Positions 7,930-17,399 of a DNA stretch of 32,278 nucleotides are shown here, one piece after another. Origin of the DNA: Planktotalea frisia (GTDB lineage Bacteria > Pseudomonadota > Alphaproteobacteria > Rhodobacterales > Rhodobacteraceae); the NCBI RefSeq assembly GCF_001890925.1, contig NZ_MLCB01000151.1, positions 1 to 32,278 of the forward strand. The letters are read 5' to 3'. Position 1 is the stretch's first letter; each line of letters begins with the position of its first letter. Below the pieces are notes generated by a model. The model saw nothing but the letters and a program-made list of their open reading frames with translations. It was not told the DNA's origin and did not search any database. A program made the translations under genes and the position numbers.

Positions 7930-8766
7930 TCAATTGACCGCCTTGAAGAAACGATCAGAGCGCCATGTCCAGAAGAACAGCATAGAGCGACCCGCAGAAG
8001 AGAACATCACACGGTCAGCGCGACCAATCAGGTTCTCGTAAGGGACAAATCCAACGCCACCCGCAGCATTTGGAACGCGACTGTCAGATGAATTATCGCG
8101 GTTGTCGCCCATGAAGAAATAATTGCCCTCAGGCACCGTGTAAACCGGCGTATCATCAGAGCGTTGCGTACCGATATTCAAAATCGAATGAGTGACACCA
8201 TTCGGGAGCGTCTCAGTGAAAAGTTCTTTGTTGCATGTGCCGCCCTCGCCCACAGGACCGTTGGCACAACGGGGGCGCAAACGATGAGGGCCTTGCGCGG
8301 CGGCAACCTCTTCGAAGATACCCGCAGGTTCTTGCGGTGCAGCTTCGCCATTGATGAACACGACGCCGCCTTTGACCTGCACTTTGTCACCGGGCATCCC
8401 GATCAAGCGCTTGACGAAATCACGGCCTGACACAGGGTGGCGGAAGACAACAACATCACCGCGCTCAGGCTCACCGCCAAAGAGGCGCGTGTTATCGCCG
8501 TCTGCAAAGCCACAGAAGCTTTTTGCATCAAGGTTAATACCGAAACGCGGGATAATCACTGATGGGCAAGAGGCATAGGAATAGCCATAAGCCATCTTGT
8601 TCACGAAGAGAAAATCGCCGATCAATAGCGTGTTTTTCATAGAGCCTGACGGAATCCAGAAAGGCTGGAAAAAGATCGTGCGAAACACACCTGCGATGAG
8701 CAGCGCATAAACAACAGTCTTGATGGTCTCAATGACTGGATTGCCCTTTTTTTCGGCGTCGGCCAT
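7930..8766 (-). CDS. lepB: Signal peptidase I
   Basis: LepB removes signal peptides from exported proteins at the periplasmic face of the inner membrane. I chose the ATG at 8766 (278 residues) because GGAG lies 8 bases upstream; a frame open to 8793 is less likely. One membrane segment (about 11-33) is followed by the catalytic serine S42 in PSGSM, the general-base lysine K119 in [12 protein letters not shown], and the late [11 protein letters not shown] box. E. coli LepB has two N-terminal membrane segments, so one is a difference. It sits between acpS and rnc in the usual order. Confidence 0.97.
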   Translation of the reverse strand: MADAEKKGNPVIETIKTVVYALLIAGVFRTIFFQPFWIPSGSMKNTLLIGDFLFVNKMAYGYSYASCPSVIIPRFGINLDAKSFCGFADGDNTRLFGGEPERGDVVVFRHPVSGRDFVKRLIGMPGDKVQVKGGVVFINGEAAPQEPAGIFEEVAAAQGPHRLRPRCANGPVGEGGTCNKELFTETLPNGVTHSILNIGTQRSDDTPVYTVPEGNYFFMGDNRDNSSDSRVPNAAGGVGFVPYENLIGRADRVMFSSAGRSMLFFWTWRSDRFFKAVN

Positions 8767-8849
8767 GTGCTTTTCTCCATTTCGCAGGTGCACGCTACAT
8801 GAGGTGCGCTTGCCTTTATGTCAACTGCGCGGATTGGCACCGCGCAACG

Positions 8850-9257
8850 CTAGTTTAGGGCCAATGGCCGCGCTTCGATCATCACAAATGCTTGCGCCCA
8901 TGGGTGATCATCGGTGAGCGTTACGTGGATAATGGCTTCATGTCCCGCTGGCGTCATCTCAACGAGGCGCTTTGCCGCCCATCCCGTCACATGCATCACA
9001 GGCTGTCCGCTGCGCAGATTAGTCACCGACATGTCCTTCCAAGCGATGCCCATCGCAAGTCCTGTACCAAGCGCCTTGGAGCATGCTTCCTTTGCAGCCC
9101 AGCGTTTGGCGTAAGTACCTGCGACATCGCGGCGGCGTTCTGCCTTGGCTTGTTCAATTTCAGTGAAAACACGGTTTTTGAAACGATCCCCAAAGCGCTC
9201 AAGCGTACCAGCGATGCGTTCAATATTCGCAAGGTCTGTGCCAATGCCAAGGATCAT
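8850..9257 (-). CDS. acpS: Holo-[acyl-carrier-protein] synthase
   Basis: AcpS transfers 4'-phosphopantetheine from coenzyme A to acyl carrier protein, switching on fatty acid synthesis. The 135-residue length is normal. The magnesium ligands are D8 in GIGTDL and E57 in [12 protein letters not shown], with basic residues K56 and K61 around them. A typical F-T-E-x-E segment occurs at 31-35. It stops 83 bases before lepB and starts 3 bases after the LysE-type gene stop. pdxJ and acpS are often adjacent; here a transporter lies between them. Confidence 0.96.
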   Translation of the reverse strand: MILGIGTDLANIERIAGTLERFGDRFKNRVFTEIEQAKAERRRDVAGTYAKRWAAKEACSKALGTGLAMGIAWKDMSVTNLRSGQPVMHVTGWAAKRLVEMTPAGHEAIIHVTLTDDHPWAQAFVMIEARPLALN

Positions 9258-9260
9258 GAG

Positions 9261-9884
9261 CTAGATCGCCTTCGTCGTAAGGATTTTCAGGCTCGCCGCA
9301 CCAAAAAGAACACCAAAGCCGATCTCAAAACCACGGCGCGCGCGGCGATAGCGTTCAACGATCCAAGGGTTCGAGAACAAAATGCCATAGCCGATGAAAA
9401 CGACAATGGAGACGCAAATGAGTTGGGTGAACAGCACCAACAATGCTGAGGTCGGCGCATCCTTTGGCAAGGCAATCGCGTAGATCGCGCCCCACCCAAG
9501 GATAGCTTTGGGATTGGTGAGGTGAATCGCGAGGCTTTTGGCGAAGACACGTTTCAACCCGCCTTTGAGCGCCGCCTGTTCTTTGGCGGCATGTCCTTGC
9601 CACGCGGATCGGAAGGATTTCAGCGCGAGATATCCCAAATACAGCGCCCCGATGTATTTCAAAGCCATAAAAAGCCACGCGTTTGTGAGCATCACAGCGC
9701 CCATGCCGAGTGCAGATGCAATGCCCCAAAAGGCAGAGCCACACACGATGCCAAAGCCGGATACAACACCAGCGATGCGCCCGCGTTTCATCGCCGCTGC
9801 GCTAATCGTCAAGGTCGCAGGTCCGGGAGAACCGCCACCTAGACCCCAAGCGAGCAAAAGCGCGGCAAGTTCCCAACCGCTCAT
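9261..9884 (-). CDS. LysE/RhtB family amino acid exporter
   Basis: This 207-residue membrane protein matches the LysE/RhtB exporters: six predicted membrane helices, the N-terminal SPGPATL motif (19-25) and a long basic cytosolic loop around 92-115, followed by HLTNPKAILGW. Such proteins pump out amino acids or related small molecules; the substrate cannot be read from sequence. Its ATG overlaps the pdxJ stop by 4 bases (9881-9884), so it is translated with the housekeeping operon. It is the one gene that interrupts the familiar pdxJ - acpS pairing. Confidence 0.88.
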   Translation of the reverse strand: MSGWELAALLLAWGLGGGSPGPATLTISAAAMKRGRIAGVVSGFGIVCGSAFWGIASALGMGAVMLTNAWLFMALKYIGALYLGYLALKSFRSAWQGHAAKEQAALKGGLKRVFAKSLAIHLTNPKAILGWGAIYAIALPKDAPTSALLVLFTQLICVSIVVFIGYGILFSNPWIVERYRRARRGFEIGFGVLFGAASLKILTTKAI

Positions 9885-10630
9885 GGGCGCGCTAAATCAA
9901 GCACACGGCGCATGTCTTGAATGGCGGGCCCAAGACCGCGAAACACCGCTTCGCCAATGATAAAATGACCGATGTTCACTTCTTGCACTTGCGGCAGCTG
10001 CGCGACGGGGGTGACGTCCTCATAGGTCAGGCCGTGCCCTGCATGCACCTCAAGACCTAGATGATGAGCATAGGCTGCCATTTCGGTCATCGCGGCCAGC
10101 TCACGATCACGCGTCTCTAAATCACCCTCTGCGAAGGCATCGCAATAAGCGCCTGTGTGCAGTTCGATCACCTCTGCGCCGATGCGATGCGCAGAGTCGA
10201 TCTGCTTTTTATCGGCGGCTATAAAGATCGAAACACGCGAACCCGCTTCTCGCAAAGGCGCGATAAAGTGCGCGAGCTTGTTTTCGTCCTGCGCGACGTT
10301 GAGCCCCCCCTCGGTCGTTCGCTCTTCGCGCTTTTCAGGGACCAAGCACACCGCGTTTGGCTTGTGGCGCAGCGCAATCGCTTGCATCTCTTCTGTCGCA
10401 GCCATTTCGAAATTCAGCGGGATACTCAGCGCATCCATAAGTGCGTCAATATCCGCATCGCGGATGTGGCGGCGGTCTTCGCGTAGGTGCGCGGTTATGC
10501 CGTCCGCACCGGCCTCTTGGGCGACCAAAGCGGCGCGCACAGGATCCGGCAAAGCCCCGCCACGTGCGTTTCGCAAAGTGGCTACGTGATCAATGTTAAC
10601 GCCAAGGCGTAAAGGAAGTGTCTGAGCCAT
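9881..10630 (-). CDS. pdxJ: Pyridoxine 5'-phosphate synthase
   Basis: PdxJ condenses deoxyxylulose 5-phosphate with 3-amino-2-oxopropyl phosphate to form pyridoxine 5'-phosphate. The 249 residues show LGVNIDHVATLRNARGG at the start, the GITAHLREDRRHI strand-loop (active-site H48), E75 in NFEMA and the late HAGHGLTYEDV with the phosphate-binding NIGHFIIGEAVFRGL. The 65-base gap upstream separates it from the DUF2062 gene. It probably belongs to the long rpoZ-to-recO transcription group. Confidence 0.97.
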   Translation of the reverse strand: MAQTLPLRLGVNIDHVATLRNARGGALPDPVRAALVAQEAGADGITAHLREDRRHIRDADIDALMDALSIPLNFEMAATEEMQAIALRHKPNAVCLVPEKREERTTEGGLNVAQDENKLAHFIAPLREAGSRVSIFIAADKKQIDSAHRIGAEVIELHTGAYCDAFAEGDLETRDRELAAMTEMAAYAHHLGLEVHAGHGLTYEDVTPVAQLPQVQEVNIGHFIIGEAVFRGLGPAIQDMRRVLDLARP

Positions 10631-10695
10631 TTTGAGCCCTCCGAATAAAACTTAATGAGCAGAGTAAAGCGATGCGCGCGCAAGGCCAGAGCGAT

Positions 10696-11361
10696 CTAGC
10701 TTTTTTCCGCTGCTTTCTTTGCACTCTTTTCCACTGCCTTCTCTTTCAGACGCGCAAGCCGGGCTTTCAAAACACCTTTGTTGCGGCGCTTTTGATAGGC
10801 GCGGATCACGGGCACTGAAAGATAATAGCAAATCAAACCTGTGAAAATCCCAGGAATGAGCGAGCCGATCAAATAGGGATAAAACACATCATTATAGAAC
10901 TCGAAAAGCCCCGCCCATTCAGGTGCCTTGTGAGTGAACAGCGCTTTGAAATTGAACCATAAATCACGGCCAGCCCCGTAGAACATCTCGCCAAGACCAT
11001 GGCGCACACGGTCCGCGTCCGCATTCATACCCGTCAGCCAATATCCGGTTTTAAGCGAAGAATATGCGATAAGCACAAATGTCAAAGGGTTGCCAAAAAA
11101 CGTCGCAATGACAGATGCGAACAAATTACCATTGATGATCCGACCAAGGATCAGCGCGACAACGAAATGTAGTCCGAAAAAGGGTGTGAACGACGTAAAG
11201 ACACCCGCAAAAATTCCGCGCGCTATGCGTTCGGGCGAATCCGGTAGGCGGCGCACACGGTGTTTCACGTAATGGAACGCGCGCGCCCATCCACCCTTGG
11301 GGTAGATGGCTTCCCAGATTGCTCTGAGCCAGTTGCGTCTATCTCGGCGTTTGAAAACCAA
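10696..11361 (-). CDS. DUF2062 membrane protein
   Basis: This 221-residue protein is a DUF2062 member: a basic amino end, then paired hydrophobic helices with FTPFFGLHFVVAL and FGNPLTFVLIAY, a soluble loop, a further membrane helix (YLIGSLIPGIFTGLICYYL) and a Lys/Ala-rich C-terminal tail. Its function is unknown; relatives sit in the envelope. The start overlaps the end of the rsh gene by 23 bases, indicating coupling. I see no catalytic motif. Confidence 0.85.
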   Translation of the reverse strand: MVFKRRDRRNWLRAIWEAIYPKGGWARAFHYVKHRVRRLPDSPERIARGIFAGVFTSFTPFFGLHFVVALILGRIINGNLFASVIATFFGNPLTFVLIAYSSLKTGYWLTGMNADADRVRHGLGEMFYGAGRDLWFNFKALFTHKAPEWAGLFEFYNDVFYPYLIGSLIPGIFTGLICYYLSVPVIRAYQKRRNKGVLKARLARLKEKAVEKSAKKAAEKS

Positions 11362-13528
11362 GGTGCGATCCTATCTCGGTGACGCTTTTGTCGGCGTCAT
11401 TTGGGTTTTGATGGCGCGCCACTTCAGCTACATCGTCTTCCGCCGAAAGGACGGAAATGATCGAATGCAAATGCTCGGCGTCGCGCAAGTCCACGCTTAG
11501 GAGCAGCCGGTAGAAGTCAGGCTTGCGATCCGTAAACGCAAGATCCGAGATATTGGCTCCTTGCTCGCCAATCAATGTGCAAATGCGCCCCATCACGCCA
11601 GCGTCATTGCCTATCGTAACGTCAAGTCGCGCAGAATGGATGGGGGGATGGGTGCCCGCCTGCCAATGCAGATCTACCCAGCGTTGGTTTTGATCCTCAA
11701 ACTGGCTCAGCGCTTGGCAGTCAATCGCATGCACAACAACGCCGCGACCCCGCTCGGTGATACCGACAATACGCTCGCCGGGAAGCGGCTGGCAGCACAA
11801 CGCGCGTTTGTGGGCTTGATCATTTTCAAGTCCGATCACCGCACGCGCGCTGTCGATATTTTCGTCAGTTTCTTGCACCAATTCTGGGTAAACCGCACGC
11901 ACAACCTCATTAGCCGTCACCATGCTCGCGCCCAATTCGGCAAGGACATCTTGAACATTGCCAAGGCGAAGGTTTTTGGCCGCAATCGCAAGAGCTTTAT
12001 CTGTAGATTTACGGCCAACGTTGTCAAAGGCCGCCCGCGCAAGTTCCCCGCCAAGCTTGATGAACCGTTCGCGATCCTGTTCACGCAAAGAGCGACGGAT
12101 TGCGCTTTTGGCTTTGCCCGTCGCGGCAATATCTAGCCATGTAAATTGCGGCTGTTGGCCTTGCGCTGTGACAATCTCCACGGATTGGCCATTTTTGAGA
12201 CGTGTCCAAAGCGGCACGCGCAGGCCATCGACCTTTGCACCTACACAGGCACTGCCGATCCTTGTGTGGATCGCGTAGGCAAAATCAAGCGGCGTCGCAC
12301 CGCGCGGAAGTTTGACCACCTCACCTTTGGGTGTGAAGCAAAAGACCTGATCAGAATACATCTCAAGCTTCACTGCTTCGAGAAAATCCTCGTGATCGTC
12401 TTCTGCGCCAAACTGCTCGTTCAAGCTTGCCACCCATTTCACAGGATCCACCGCAAACGGGTTTTGCGAGCGAATTCCGTCGCGGTAAGACCAGTGCGCG
12501 GCAACACCGGACTCGGCCACATCGTGCATTTGTTGGGTGCGAATTTGCACTTCAACACGTTTCCCGTCACGCCCTGACACGGTCGTGTGGATCGAGCGGT
12601 ACCCGTTGGTTTTGGGCTGGCTGATGTAATCCTTGAAACGCCCGGGCACCGCGAACCAGCGCTGATGGATAACGCCCAGCGCGCGATAACAATCTTCTTC
12701 GCTTTGCGTGATGACGCGAAACCCGTAAATGTCAGAGAGCCTTGAAAAGCCTTGCTCTTTTTCCTGCATCTTACGCCAGATCGAATACGGCTTTTTGGCG
12801 CGTCCGAAAATCTGCGCTTCGATCTTATGTTCACTCAGTTCTTTGCGCATATCCCCGGTGATCTGATGGATCACGTCGCCTGTCTCTTTTTGCAGGCGAA
12901 TAAAGCGACGCATGATTGACGCGCGGCCTTCGGGATTCAGAACCTTGAACGCGAGGTCCTCAAGTTCTTCGCGCATCCAGTGCATACCCATCCGCCCTGC
13001 AAGCGGTGCGTAGATATCCATGGTTTCGCGAGCTTTGATCACCTGCTTTTCAGGCTTCATCGCTTTGATCGTGCGCATGTTGTGCAAACGGTCAGCGAGT
13101 TTTACCAAAATAACGCGCAAATCTTTGGCCATCGCGACAAACAGCTTGCGGAAATTCTCCGCCTGCTTGGTCTCGCTAGAGCTAAGCTGTAAATTGGTCA
13201 GCTTGGTCACACCATCCACAAGCTTGGCGATATCCTCACCAAACATTTGCGACACCTCGCCATAGGTGGACTTTGTGTCTTCAATCGTGTCGTGCAAAAG
13301 TGCTGTGATCAGCGTGGCATCATCAAGCTTTTGATCCGCCAAAATGCCCGCAACAGCGATGGGATGCGTGAAATAAGGTTCACCAGAATGACGAAACTGG
13401 CCGTCATGCATACGCTCGCCGTAGGCAAACGCGTCATGAATCAGCTTTTCATTTGTCTTCGGGTTATAAGTGCGAACTGTTGCAAGCAGCGCATCGGGGG
13501 ACATCAGATCAGTGGTTTGGTCATCCAT
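11339..13528 (-). CDS. Bifunctional (p)ppGpp synthetase/hydrolase (Rsh, RelA/SpoT family)
   Basis: This 729-residue protein makes and breaks (p)ppGpp in the stringent response. The hydrolase HD domain has H55, H79-D80 in LLHDTIED and D147 in KLADRLHN. The synthetase has the substrate loop YSIWRKM, D267 near YGFRV, the RFKD motif (297-300) and EVQIRT (E326). RxKD is the form found in bifunctional enzymes, unlike ExDD of synthetase-only RelA, so both activities are expected. A TGS domain (about 390-455) and a C-terminal ACT domain follow. TAAGG lies 6 bases before the ATG. It lies 25 bases downstream of rpoZ, the usual alphaproteobacterial order. Confidence 0.96.
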   Translation of the reverse strand: MDDQTTDLMSPDALLATVRTYNPKTNEKLIHDAFAYGERMHDGQFRHSGEPYFTHPIAVAGILADQKLDDATLITALLHDTIEDTKSTYGEVSQMFGEDIAKLVDGVTKLTNLQLSSSETKQAENFRKLFVAMAKDLRVILVKLADRLHNMRTIKAMKPEKQVIKARETMDIYAPLAGRMGMHWMREELEDLAFKVLNPEGRASIMRRFIRLQKETGDVIHQITGDMRKELSEHKIEAQIFGRAKKPYSIWRKMQEKEQGFSRLSDIYGFRVITQSEEDCYRALGVIHQRWFAVPGRFKDYISQPKTNGYRSIHTTVSGRDGKRVEVQIRTQQMHDVAESGVAAHWSYRDGIRSQNPFAVDPVKWVASLNEQFGAEDDHEDFLEAVKLEMYSDQVFCFTPKGEVVKLPRGATPLDFAYAIHTRIGSACVGAKVDGLRVPLWTRLKNGQSVEIVTAQGQQPQFTWLDIAATGKAKSAIRRSLREQDRERFIKLGGELARAAFDNVGRKSTDKALAIAAKNLRLGNVQDVLAELGASMVTANEVVRAVYPELVQETDENIDSARAVIGLENDQAHKRALCCQPLPGERIVGITERGRGVVVHAIDCQALSQFEDQNQRWVDLHWQAGTHPPIHSARLDVTIGNDAGVMGRICTLIGEQGANISDLAFTDRKPDFYRLLLSVDLRDAEHLHSIISVLSAEDDVAEVARHQNPNDADKSVTEIGSHLGFQTPR

Positions 13529-13553
13529 CTAGTGCCTTACACGCGCGGCGGGC

Positions 13554-13907
13554 TTAACCTTGCCCTTGTGCTTCCATCAATGCGCGAAGCAACTTTTCTT
13601 CGGACATGTCATCCTCAACAGGCTTGTCCGCTTCCGCGCCCATCAAAAGCGCCATTGCGTCTTCTTCTGGCTCGTCAACTTCGATCTGTGTCTGGTTGCT
13701 CTCGATCAGGCGCTCGCGCAGGTCATCCGCCAGCTGTGTTTCGTCCGCAATTTCGCGCAAGGAAACAACTGGGTTCTTGTCGTTGTCACGATCTACAGTG
13801 ATCGCACCGCCTGCAGAAATCTCGCGTGCACGGTGTGCTGCAAGCATAACGAGGTCAAAACGGTTTGGAACCTTGTCGACGCAATCTTCTACTGTAACGC
13901 GGGCCAT
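13554..13907 (-). CDS. rpoZ: RNA polymerase omega subunit
   Basis: Omega helps assemble and stabilise RNA polymerase and, in some bacteria, contributes to a (p)ppGpp site. The 117 residues begin [30 protein letters not shown], here read in parts: the V-x-N-R-F-x-L-V-x-x-A-x-x-R-A core is diagnostic. The acidic, Met-rich tail (about 75-117) is longer than in E. coli but normal for alphaproteobacteria. It precedes rsh by 25 bases, linking the polymerase subunit and the alarmone enzyme in one operon. Confidence 0.95.
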   Translation of the reverse strand: MARVTVEDCVDKVPNRFDLVMLAAHRAREISAGGAITVDRDNDKNPVVSLREIADETQLADDLRERLIESNQTQIEVDEPEEDAMALLMGAEADKPVEDDMSEEKLLRALMEAQGQG

Positions 13908-13944
13908 GGTGCTCTCCGATTTAATGTGGTGCTAGGAACCACGC

Positions 13945-13973
13945 CTTCTAGCCCTCAGAAGTAGGCTTGACAA
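13945..13973 (-). promoter_or_regulatory. Candidate promoter of rpoZ-rsh
   Basis: On the minus strand TTGTCA (13968-13973) and TAGAAG (13945-13950) are separated by 17 bases, about 38 bases upstream of the rpoZ start. The -35 match is good and the -10 match moderate. It would drive rpoZ, rsh and the genes behind them. Read by eye only. Confidence 0.35.
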
Positions 13974-13998
13974 GCAGATATTCAAGGGTGCCGTGGCA

Positions 13999-14577
13999 TT
14001 AGAGCGGCGTGACCTGCGCAATGTCTTGCTTTGGTAATCGCGCTAATAGTTGATCAAGCGTTTCGCCTAAAACAGGATGCCGCCAATGGCGTGCAATATC
14101 GACCAACGGAACCAACACAAATGCACGGTCCTGAAGCCTTGGATGCGGCAAGATTAACCTGTCAGGCGCTGTTTTTGCCTGCAAAGCAGGGTCCAGGCTG
14201 CGCCATTGATGGAATTGCGTAACATCGGGCAAAACCACATCTTCCATCCCGATCAGATCAAGATCGAGGGTACGCTGCCCCCAGCGTTGGACCCGCTCGC
14301 GGCCAAACTGTGCTTCTATTGTATGAAGACGCTCCAACACCTGCGACGGGCTGAATGCGCTGCGCACTGCAATCGCCGCGTTCACGTAGTCAGGCCCGGC
14401 ACCCTCTGGGAAACACGGCGTGCGAAAGAATCGGCTTATCGCGCGAATCGCAAAGCCACTTTCAGCCATTGCTTTGATCGCACGTGCCAGCGTCTGCTCA
14501 AGAGACTCTTCGTTAACAGAGACATTCGCACCCAAAGCAACGAGCAGTAATCGTGCATCTTTCCGCTGTGTCGCCAT
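13999..14577 (-). CDS. folK: 2-amino-4-hydroxy-6-hydroxymethyldihydropteridine pyrophosphokinase
   Basis: FolK pyrophosphorylates 6-hydroxymethyl-dihydropterin before its joining to p-aminobenzoate in folate synthesis. With the ATG at 14577 the protein has 192 residues; a GTG three codons earlier (14586) is also possible, as neither has a strong ribosome binding site. Signatures are the VALGANVS start, SRFFRTPCFPEG, and the family hallmark RWGQRTLDLDLIG, then LILPHPRLQDRAFVLVPL. It is divergent from the NYN-domain gene and lies 91 bases upstream of rpoZ. Confidence 0.95.
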   Translation of the reverse strand: MATQRKDARLLLVALGANVSVNEESLEQTLARAIKAMAESGFAIRAISRFFRTPCFPEGAGPDYVNAAIAVRSAFSPSQVLERLHTIEAQFGRERVQRWGQRTLDLDLIGMEDVVLPDVTQFHQWRSLDPALQAKTAPDRLILPHPRLQDRAFVLVPLVDIARHWRHPVLGETLDQLLARLPKQDIAQVTPL

Positions 14578-14706
14578 ATTTTTCACGTTCTTCGCTCTTG
14601 CCTCAATCTCTGGTTGGATTTACCTTGTTTCTAGGAACTGCTGCAAATTTATTTTTTGACCACTCACACACTCACGGCGCGGCGGGTCTGACCTGAAAGG
14701 ACAATT

Positions 14707-15279
14707 ATGTTTTACAAAGACGAACGGCTCGCGCTGTTCATCGATGGGTCGAACTTGTACGCAGCAGCCAAAGCGCTTGGGTTCGATATCGACTATAAAC
14801 TTTTGCGGCAGGAATTTATGCGCCGCGGAAAGATGTTACGCGCGTTCTATTACACAGCACTTTTGGAAAACGACGAGTACTCTCCGATCCGGCCGCTCGT
14901 GGATTGGCTGAACTACAACGGCTTCACCATGGTGACCAAGCAGGCCAAGGAATACACCGACAGCCAAGGCCGCCGCAAAGTAAAAGGCAACATGGACATC
15001 GAACTCACCGTCGATGCAATGGAGCTGGCACCACGCGTAGATCACATCGTGCTCTTCTCTGGCGATGGCGATTTTCGCCCGCTTGTGGAAAGCCTGCAGC
15101 GCCAAGGTGTGCGGGTTTCTGTTGTTTCCACGATCCGCAGCCAGCCGCCGATGATTTCCGATGAGCTGCGCCGCCAAGCGGATAACTTCATTGAGCTTGA
15201 TGAGCTGAAGGACGTATTGGGACGTCCGCCGCGCGAGCCGATGATGGAGCGCGAGCCAGTGGCAGCCGCCGCGAGCTAA
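14707..15279 (+). CDS. NYN domain protein (LabA/DUF88 family), putative ribonuclease
   Basis: This 190-residue protein has a PIN-like NYN nuclease fold: FIDGSNLY (D13), then KGNMDIELTVDAM (D97) and LFSGDGDF (D120, D122), which would form the acidic metal site. Family members are presumed RNases. The C-terminal 25 residues are Pro/Glu/Ala-rich and probably disordered. AAGGA lies 5 bases before the ATG. A clear terminator follows, so it is probably transcribed alone, divergently from folK. Substrate unknown. Confidence 0.9.
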   Translation: MFYKDERLALFIDGSNLYAAAKALGFDIDYKLLRQEFMRRGKMLRAFYYTALLENDEYSPIRPLVDWLNYNGFTMVTKQAKEYTDSQGRRKVKGNMDIELTVDAMELAPRVDHIVLFSGDGDFRPLVESLQRQGVRVSVVSTIRSQPPMISDELRRQADNFIELDELKDVLGRPPREPMMEREPVAAAAS

Positions 15280-15287
15280 ACCAAACG

Positions 15288-15315
15288 AAAGCCGGAGCAC
15301 ATCGCTTCGGCTTTT
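15288..15315 (+). terminator. Rho-independent terminator after the NYN gene
   Basis: AAAGCCGGAG pairs with CTTCGGCTTT (one G-T pair) around a short loop, ending in four T residues. It begins 9 bases after the stop codon. The stem, position and T-run fit an intrinsic terminator; the A-rich 5' side could make it work weakly in reverse. Confidence 0.75.
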
Positions 15316-15411
15316 GCAATTGTAGCGCTTGGTTCCTCTGGACCGCGCGCGCTCTGCACGCTACCTCTTGGCTGAACAAATTACATTTCGCTTTTGTTGA
15401 CGGAGCCACGG

Positions 15412-16362
15412 ATGACCGCCAAGCCCCTTACCCTTTATCTTGCTGCCCCACGCGGTTTCTGCGCTGGCGTGGATCGTGCGATTAAAATTGTTGAAATGGC
15501 CTTGGAAAAATGGGGCGCGCCCGTCTATGTGCGTCATGAAATCGTGCACAACAAGTTCGTCGTCGACGCGTTACGCGATAAAGGTGCGGTGTTTGTTGAA
15601 GAGCTTGATGAATGCCCTGATGATCGCCCTGTTATATTCTCAGCGCACGGTGTGCCCAAATCCGTTCCTGCCCATGCCGCGAAACGCGAGATGGTCTATG
15701 TGGACGCAACGTGCCCATTGGTGAGCAAAGTTCATATCGAAGCAGAGCGTCATAGCGCCAACGGGTTGCAACTGGTCATGATCGGTCACGAGGGCCACCC
15801 CGAGACAGTCGGCACAATGGGACAACTCCCTGAAGGCGAAGTGCTTTTGGTCGAAGAAGCCAGCGACGTCGCAAGCCTTGAGGTGCGTGATCCTGATAAG
15901 TTGGCGTTTGTTACCCAAACCACCTTATCGGTGGACGACACCGCGGATGTGGTCGAGGCGCTACAAGCCCGCTTCCCCGCAATCCAAGGCCCGCATAAAG
16001 AAGACATTTGCTACGCCACCACCAATCGCCAAGAGTCCGTCAAAGCAATGGCCGCAAAAACCAACGCAATGCTTGTTGTTGGCGCACCGAACTCATCTAA
16101 CTCTCGCCGTTTGGTCGAGGTTGGCGCAAAGGCAGGATGCAGCTATTCGCAACTCGTGCAACGCGCGAGCGACATCGACTGGCGTGCACTCGAGGGGATT
16201 GAAAGCATCGGCATCACAGCTGGGGCCTCTGCACCCGACGTTTTGATCACAGAAGTCATCGATGCGTTCAAAGCGAAGTACGACGTCACCGTCGAAGTCG
16301 TCGAGACGGCGAAAGAAAACGTCGAGTTCAAAGTACCACGCGTCTTGCGCGAAGCGTCATGA
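15412..16362 (+). CDS. ispH: 4-hydroxy-3-methylbut-2-enyl diphosphate reductase
   Basis: IspH carries out the last step of the MEP isoprenoid pathway, reducing HMBPP to IPP and DMAPP with an oxygen-sensitive iron-sulfur cluster. The ATG at 15412 (316 residues) has GGAG 6 bases upstream; a TTG at 15394 is less likely. The three cluster cysteines are C17 (APRGFCAGV), C101 (DATCPLV) and C200 (ICYATTNRQ). Substrate-binding H42, H79 (SAHGV) and H129 (GHEGHPE) are present, as is T172. Its stop overlaps the DUF3429 start by 4 bases. Confidence 0.97.
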   Translation: MTAKPLTLYLAAPRGFCAGVDRAIKIVEMALEKWGAPVYVRHEIVHNKFVVDALRDKGAVFVEELDECPDDRPVIFSAHGVPKSVPAHAAKREMVYVDATCPLVSKVHIEAERHSANGLQLVMIGHEGHPETVGTMGQLPEGEVLLVEEASDVASLEVRDPDKLAFVTQTTLSVDDTADVVEALQARFPAIQGPHKEDICYATTNRQESVKAMAAKTNAMLVVGAPNSSNSRRLVEVGAKAGCSYSQLVQRASDIDWRALEGIESIGITAGASAPDVLITEVIDAFKAKYDVTVEVVETAKENVEFKVPRVLREAS

Positions 16363-16808
16363 TACCCCGCGCTCCGCTGCTGCTTGGACTTGCTGGCACA
16401 CTCCCGTTCATCTGGGGCGCGATCACCACCGCGCTACCGGATTTCGCGCTCGCAAGCGCACAAATGATCGGCCCGCGCTTTGTTGGTCCCTACGTCCAGC
16501 TCTTTTACGGCGCAGTGATTTTGTCCTTCATGTCCGGCGTGCTCTGGGGCTTTGCGACCAAGGCAGAGGCCAATCAAGCCGCAACAGGCTATGCGCTTTC
16601 AGTGCTTCCAGCCCTGTGGGCGTTTTTCATGACAGGTGGCGGTCCAACCAGCGCAGGGATTTATCTGATCGCAGGTTTCGCAGGCTTGCTCGCATTGGAC
16701 TTTATGTTCAGCAAATGGGGCCTCACACCGGACTGGTGGATGCCCCTGCGTATCTTGCTCAGCGCCATCGTCATCATATCCCTCAGCACCGGAGTAGTTT
16801 TAGGATGA
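16359..16808 (+). CDS. DUF3429 membrane protein
   Basis: This 149-residue hydrophobic protein has about five membrane segments and matches DUF3429: P-x-x-P-x-x-L-G-x-A-G at the start, [20 protein letters not shown] in the middle and an Asp-Trp-Trp-Met-Pro-Leu-Arg segment before the last helix. Function unknown. Both ends overlap neighbours by 4 bases (ispH upstream, the methyltransferase downstream), so it is clearly in one operon with them. Confidence 0.85.
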   Translation: MIPRAPLLLGLAGTLPFIWGAITTALPDFALASAQMIGPRFVGPYVQLFYGAVILSFMSGVLWGFATKAEANQAATGYALSVLPALWAFFMTGGGPTSAGIYLIAGFAGLLALDFMFSKWGLTPDWWMPLRILLSAIVIISLSTGVVLG

Positions 16809-17395
16809 GCGATCAAGAAACGCTGGACGTCTACAATGCCAAGGCTGGCGAATATGCTGAACTGACGAGCAATGATGCTGAAAACGACAATCTCGTCGCG
16901 TTCCTCGCCAACGTGCATGCAGGTGGTCGTGTGCTCGATTTCGGCTGTGGGCCCGGTCATTTCGCCCTAAAAATGGCTGAGGCAGGATTTGAAGTTGAGG
17001 CCACCGATGCCTCCTTAGAAATGGTGAAACTTGCCGATGCTCTGGACGGCGTGAGCGCGCGTTGCGAGACATTTGATACACTGGATGCTGTTGATCGCTA
17101 TGATGGCATTTTTGCCAATTTCAGCCTGCTGCACGCCCCGCGTGCTGCGGTTGCTGGTCATATCTCTCAGATCACGCGTGCTCTGAAGAACGGTGGTGTT
17201 TTTCATATCGGTATGAAAACCGGTGCTGGTGAAAAGCGGGATCGTATTGGCCGGCAATACTGCTACTTCACAGAAACAGAGCTTGAAAAGATGATAGTGG
17301 ACAATGGCCTAAGCGTCATTCGCAGCAATACTGGTTGTGATATTGGTCTGGATGGCAAACCCGCTGATTGGGTTTGTTTGCAAGGTAGGAAATAA
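16805..17395 (+). CDS. Class I SAM-dependent methyltransferase
   Basis: The 196 residues contain motif I for S-adenosylmethionine binding ([14 protein letters not shown], 42-55), an acidic end of strand 2 (EATDAS, 65-70) and FSLLHAPR in the position of motif IV/post-IV. The overall pattern is the Methyltransf_11/25 type; the substrate is not evident. The ATG is embedded in the stop of DUF3429 (ATGA). rnhA follows 4 bases later, so it belongs to the ispH - rnhA - TRIC-type run. Confidence 0.88.
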   Translation: MSDQETLDVYNAKAGEYAELTSNDAENDNLVAFLANVHAGGRVLDFGCGPGHFALKMAEAGFEVEATDASLEMVKLADALDGVSARCETFDTLDAVDRYDGIFANFSLLHAPRAAVAGHISQITRALKNGGVFHIGMKTGAGEKRDRIGRQYCYFTETELEKMIVDNGLSVIRSNTGCDIGLDGKPADWVCLQGRK

Positions 17396-17399
17396 CGAC

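Noticed and set aside
16262-16804. N-terminal extension of the methyltransferase frame into DUF3429 and ispH
   Set aside because: The extension is an out-of-frame reading of two recognised genes and shows no domain; the ATG at 16805 is embedded in the upstream stop as elsewhere in the operon.
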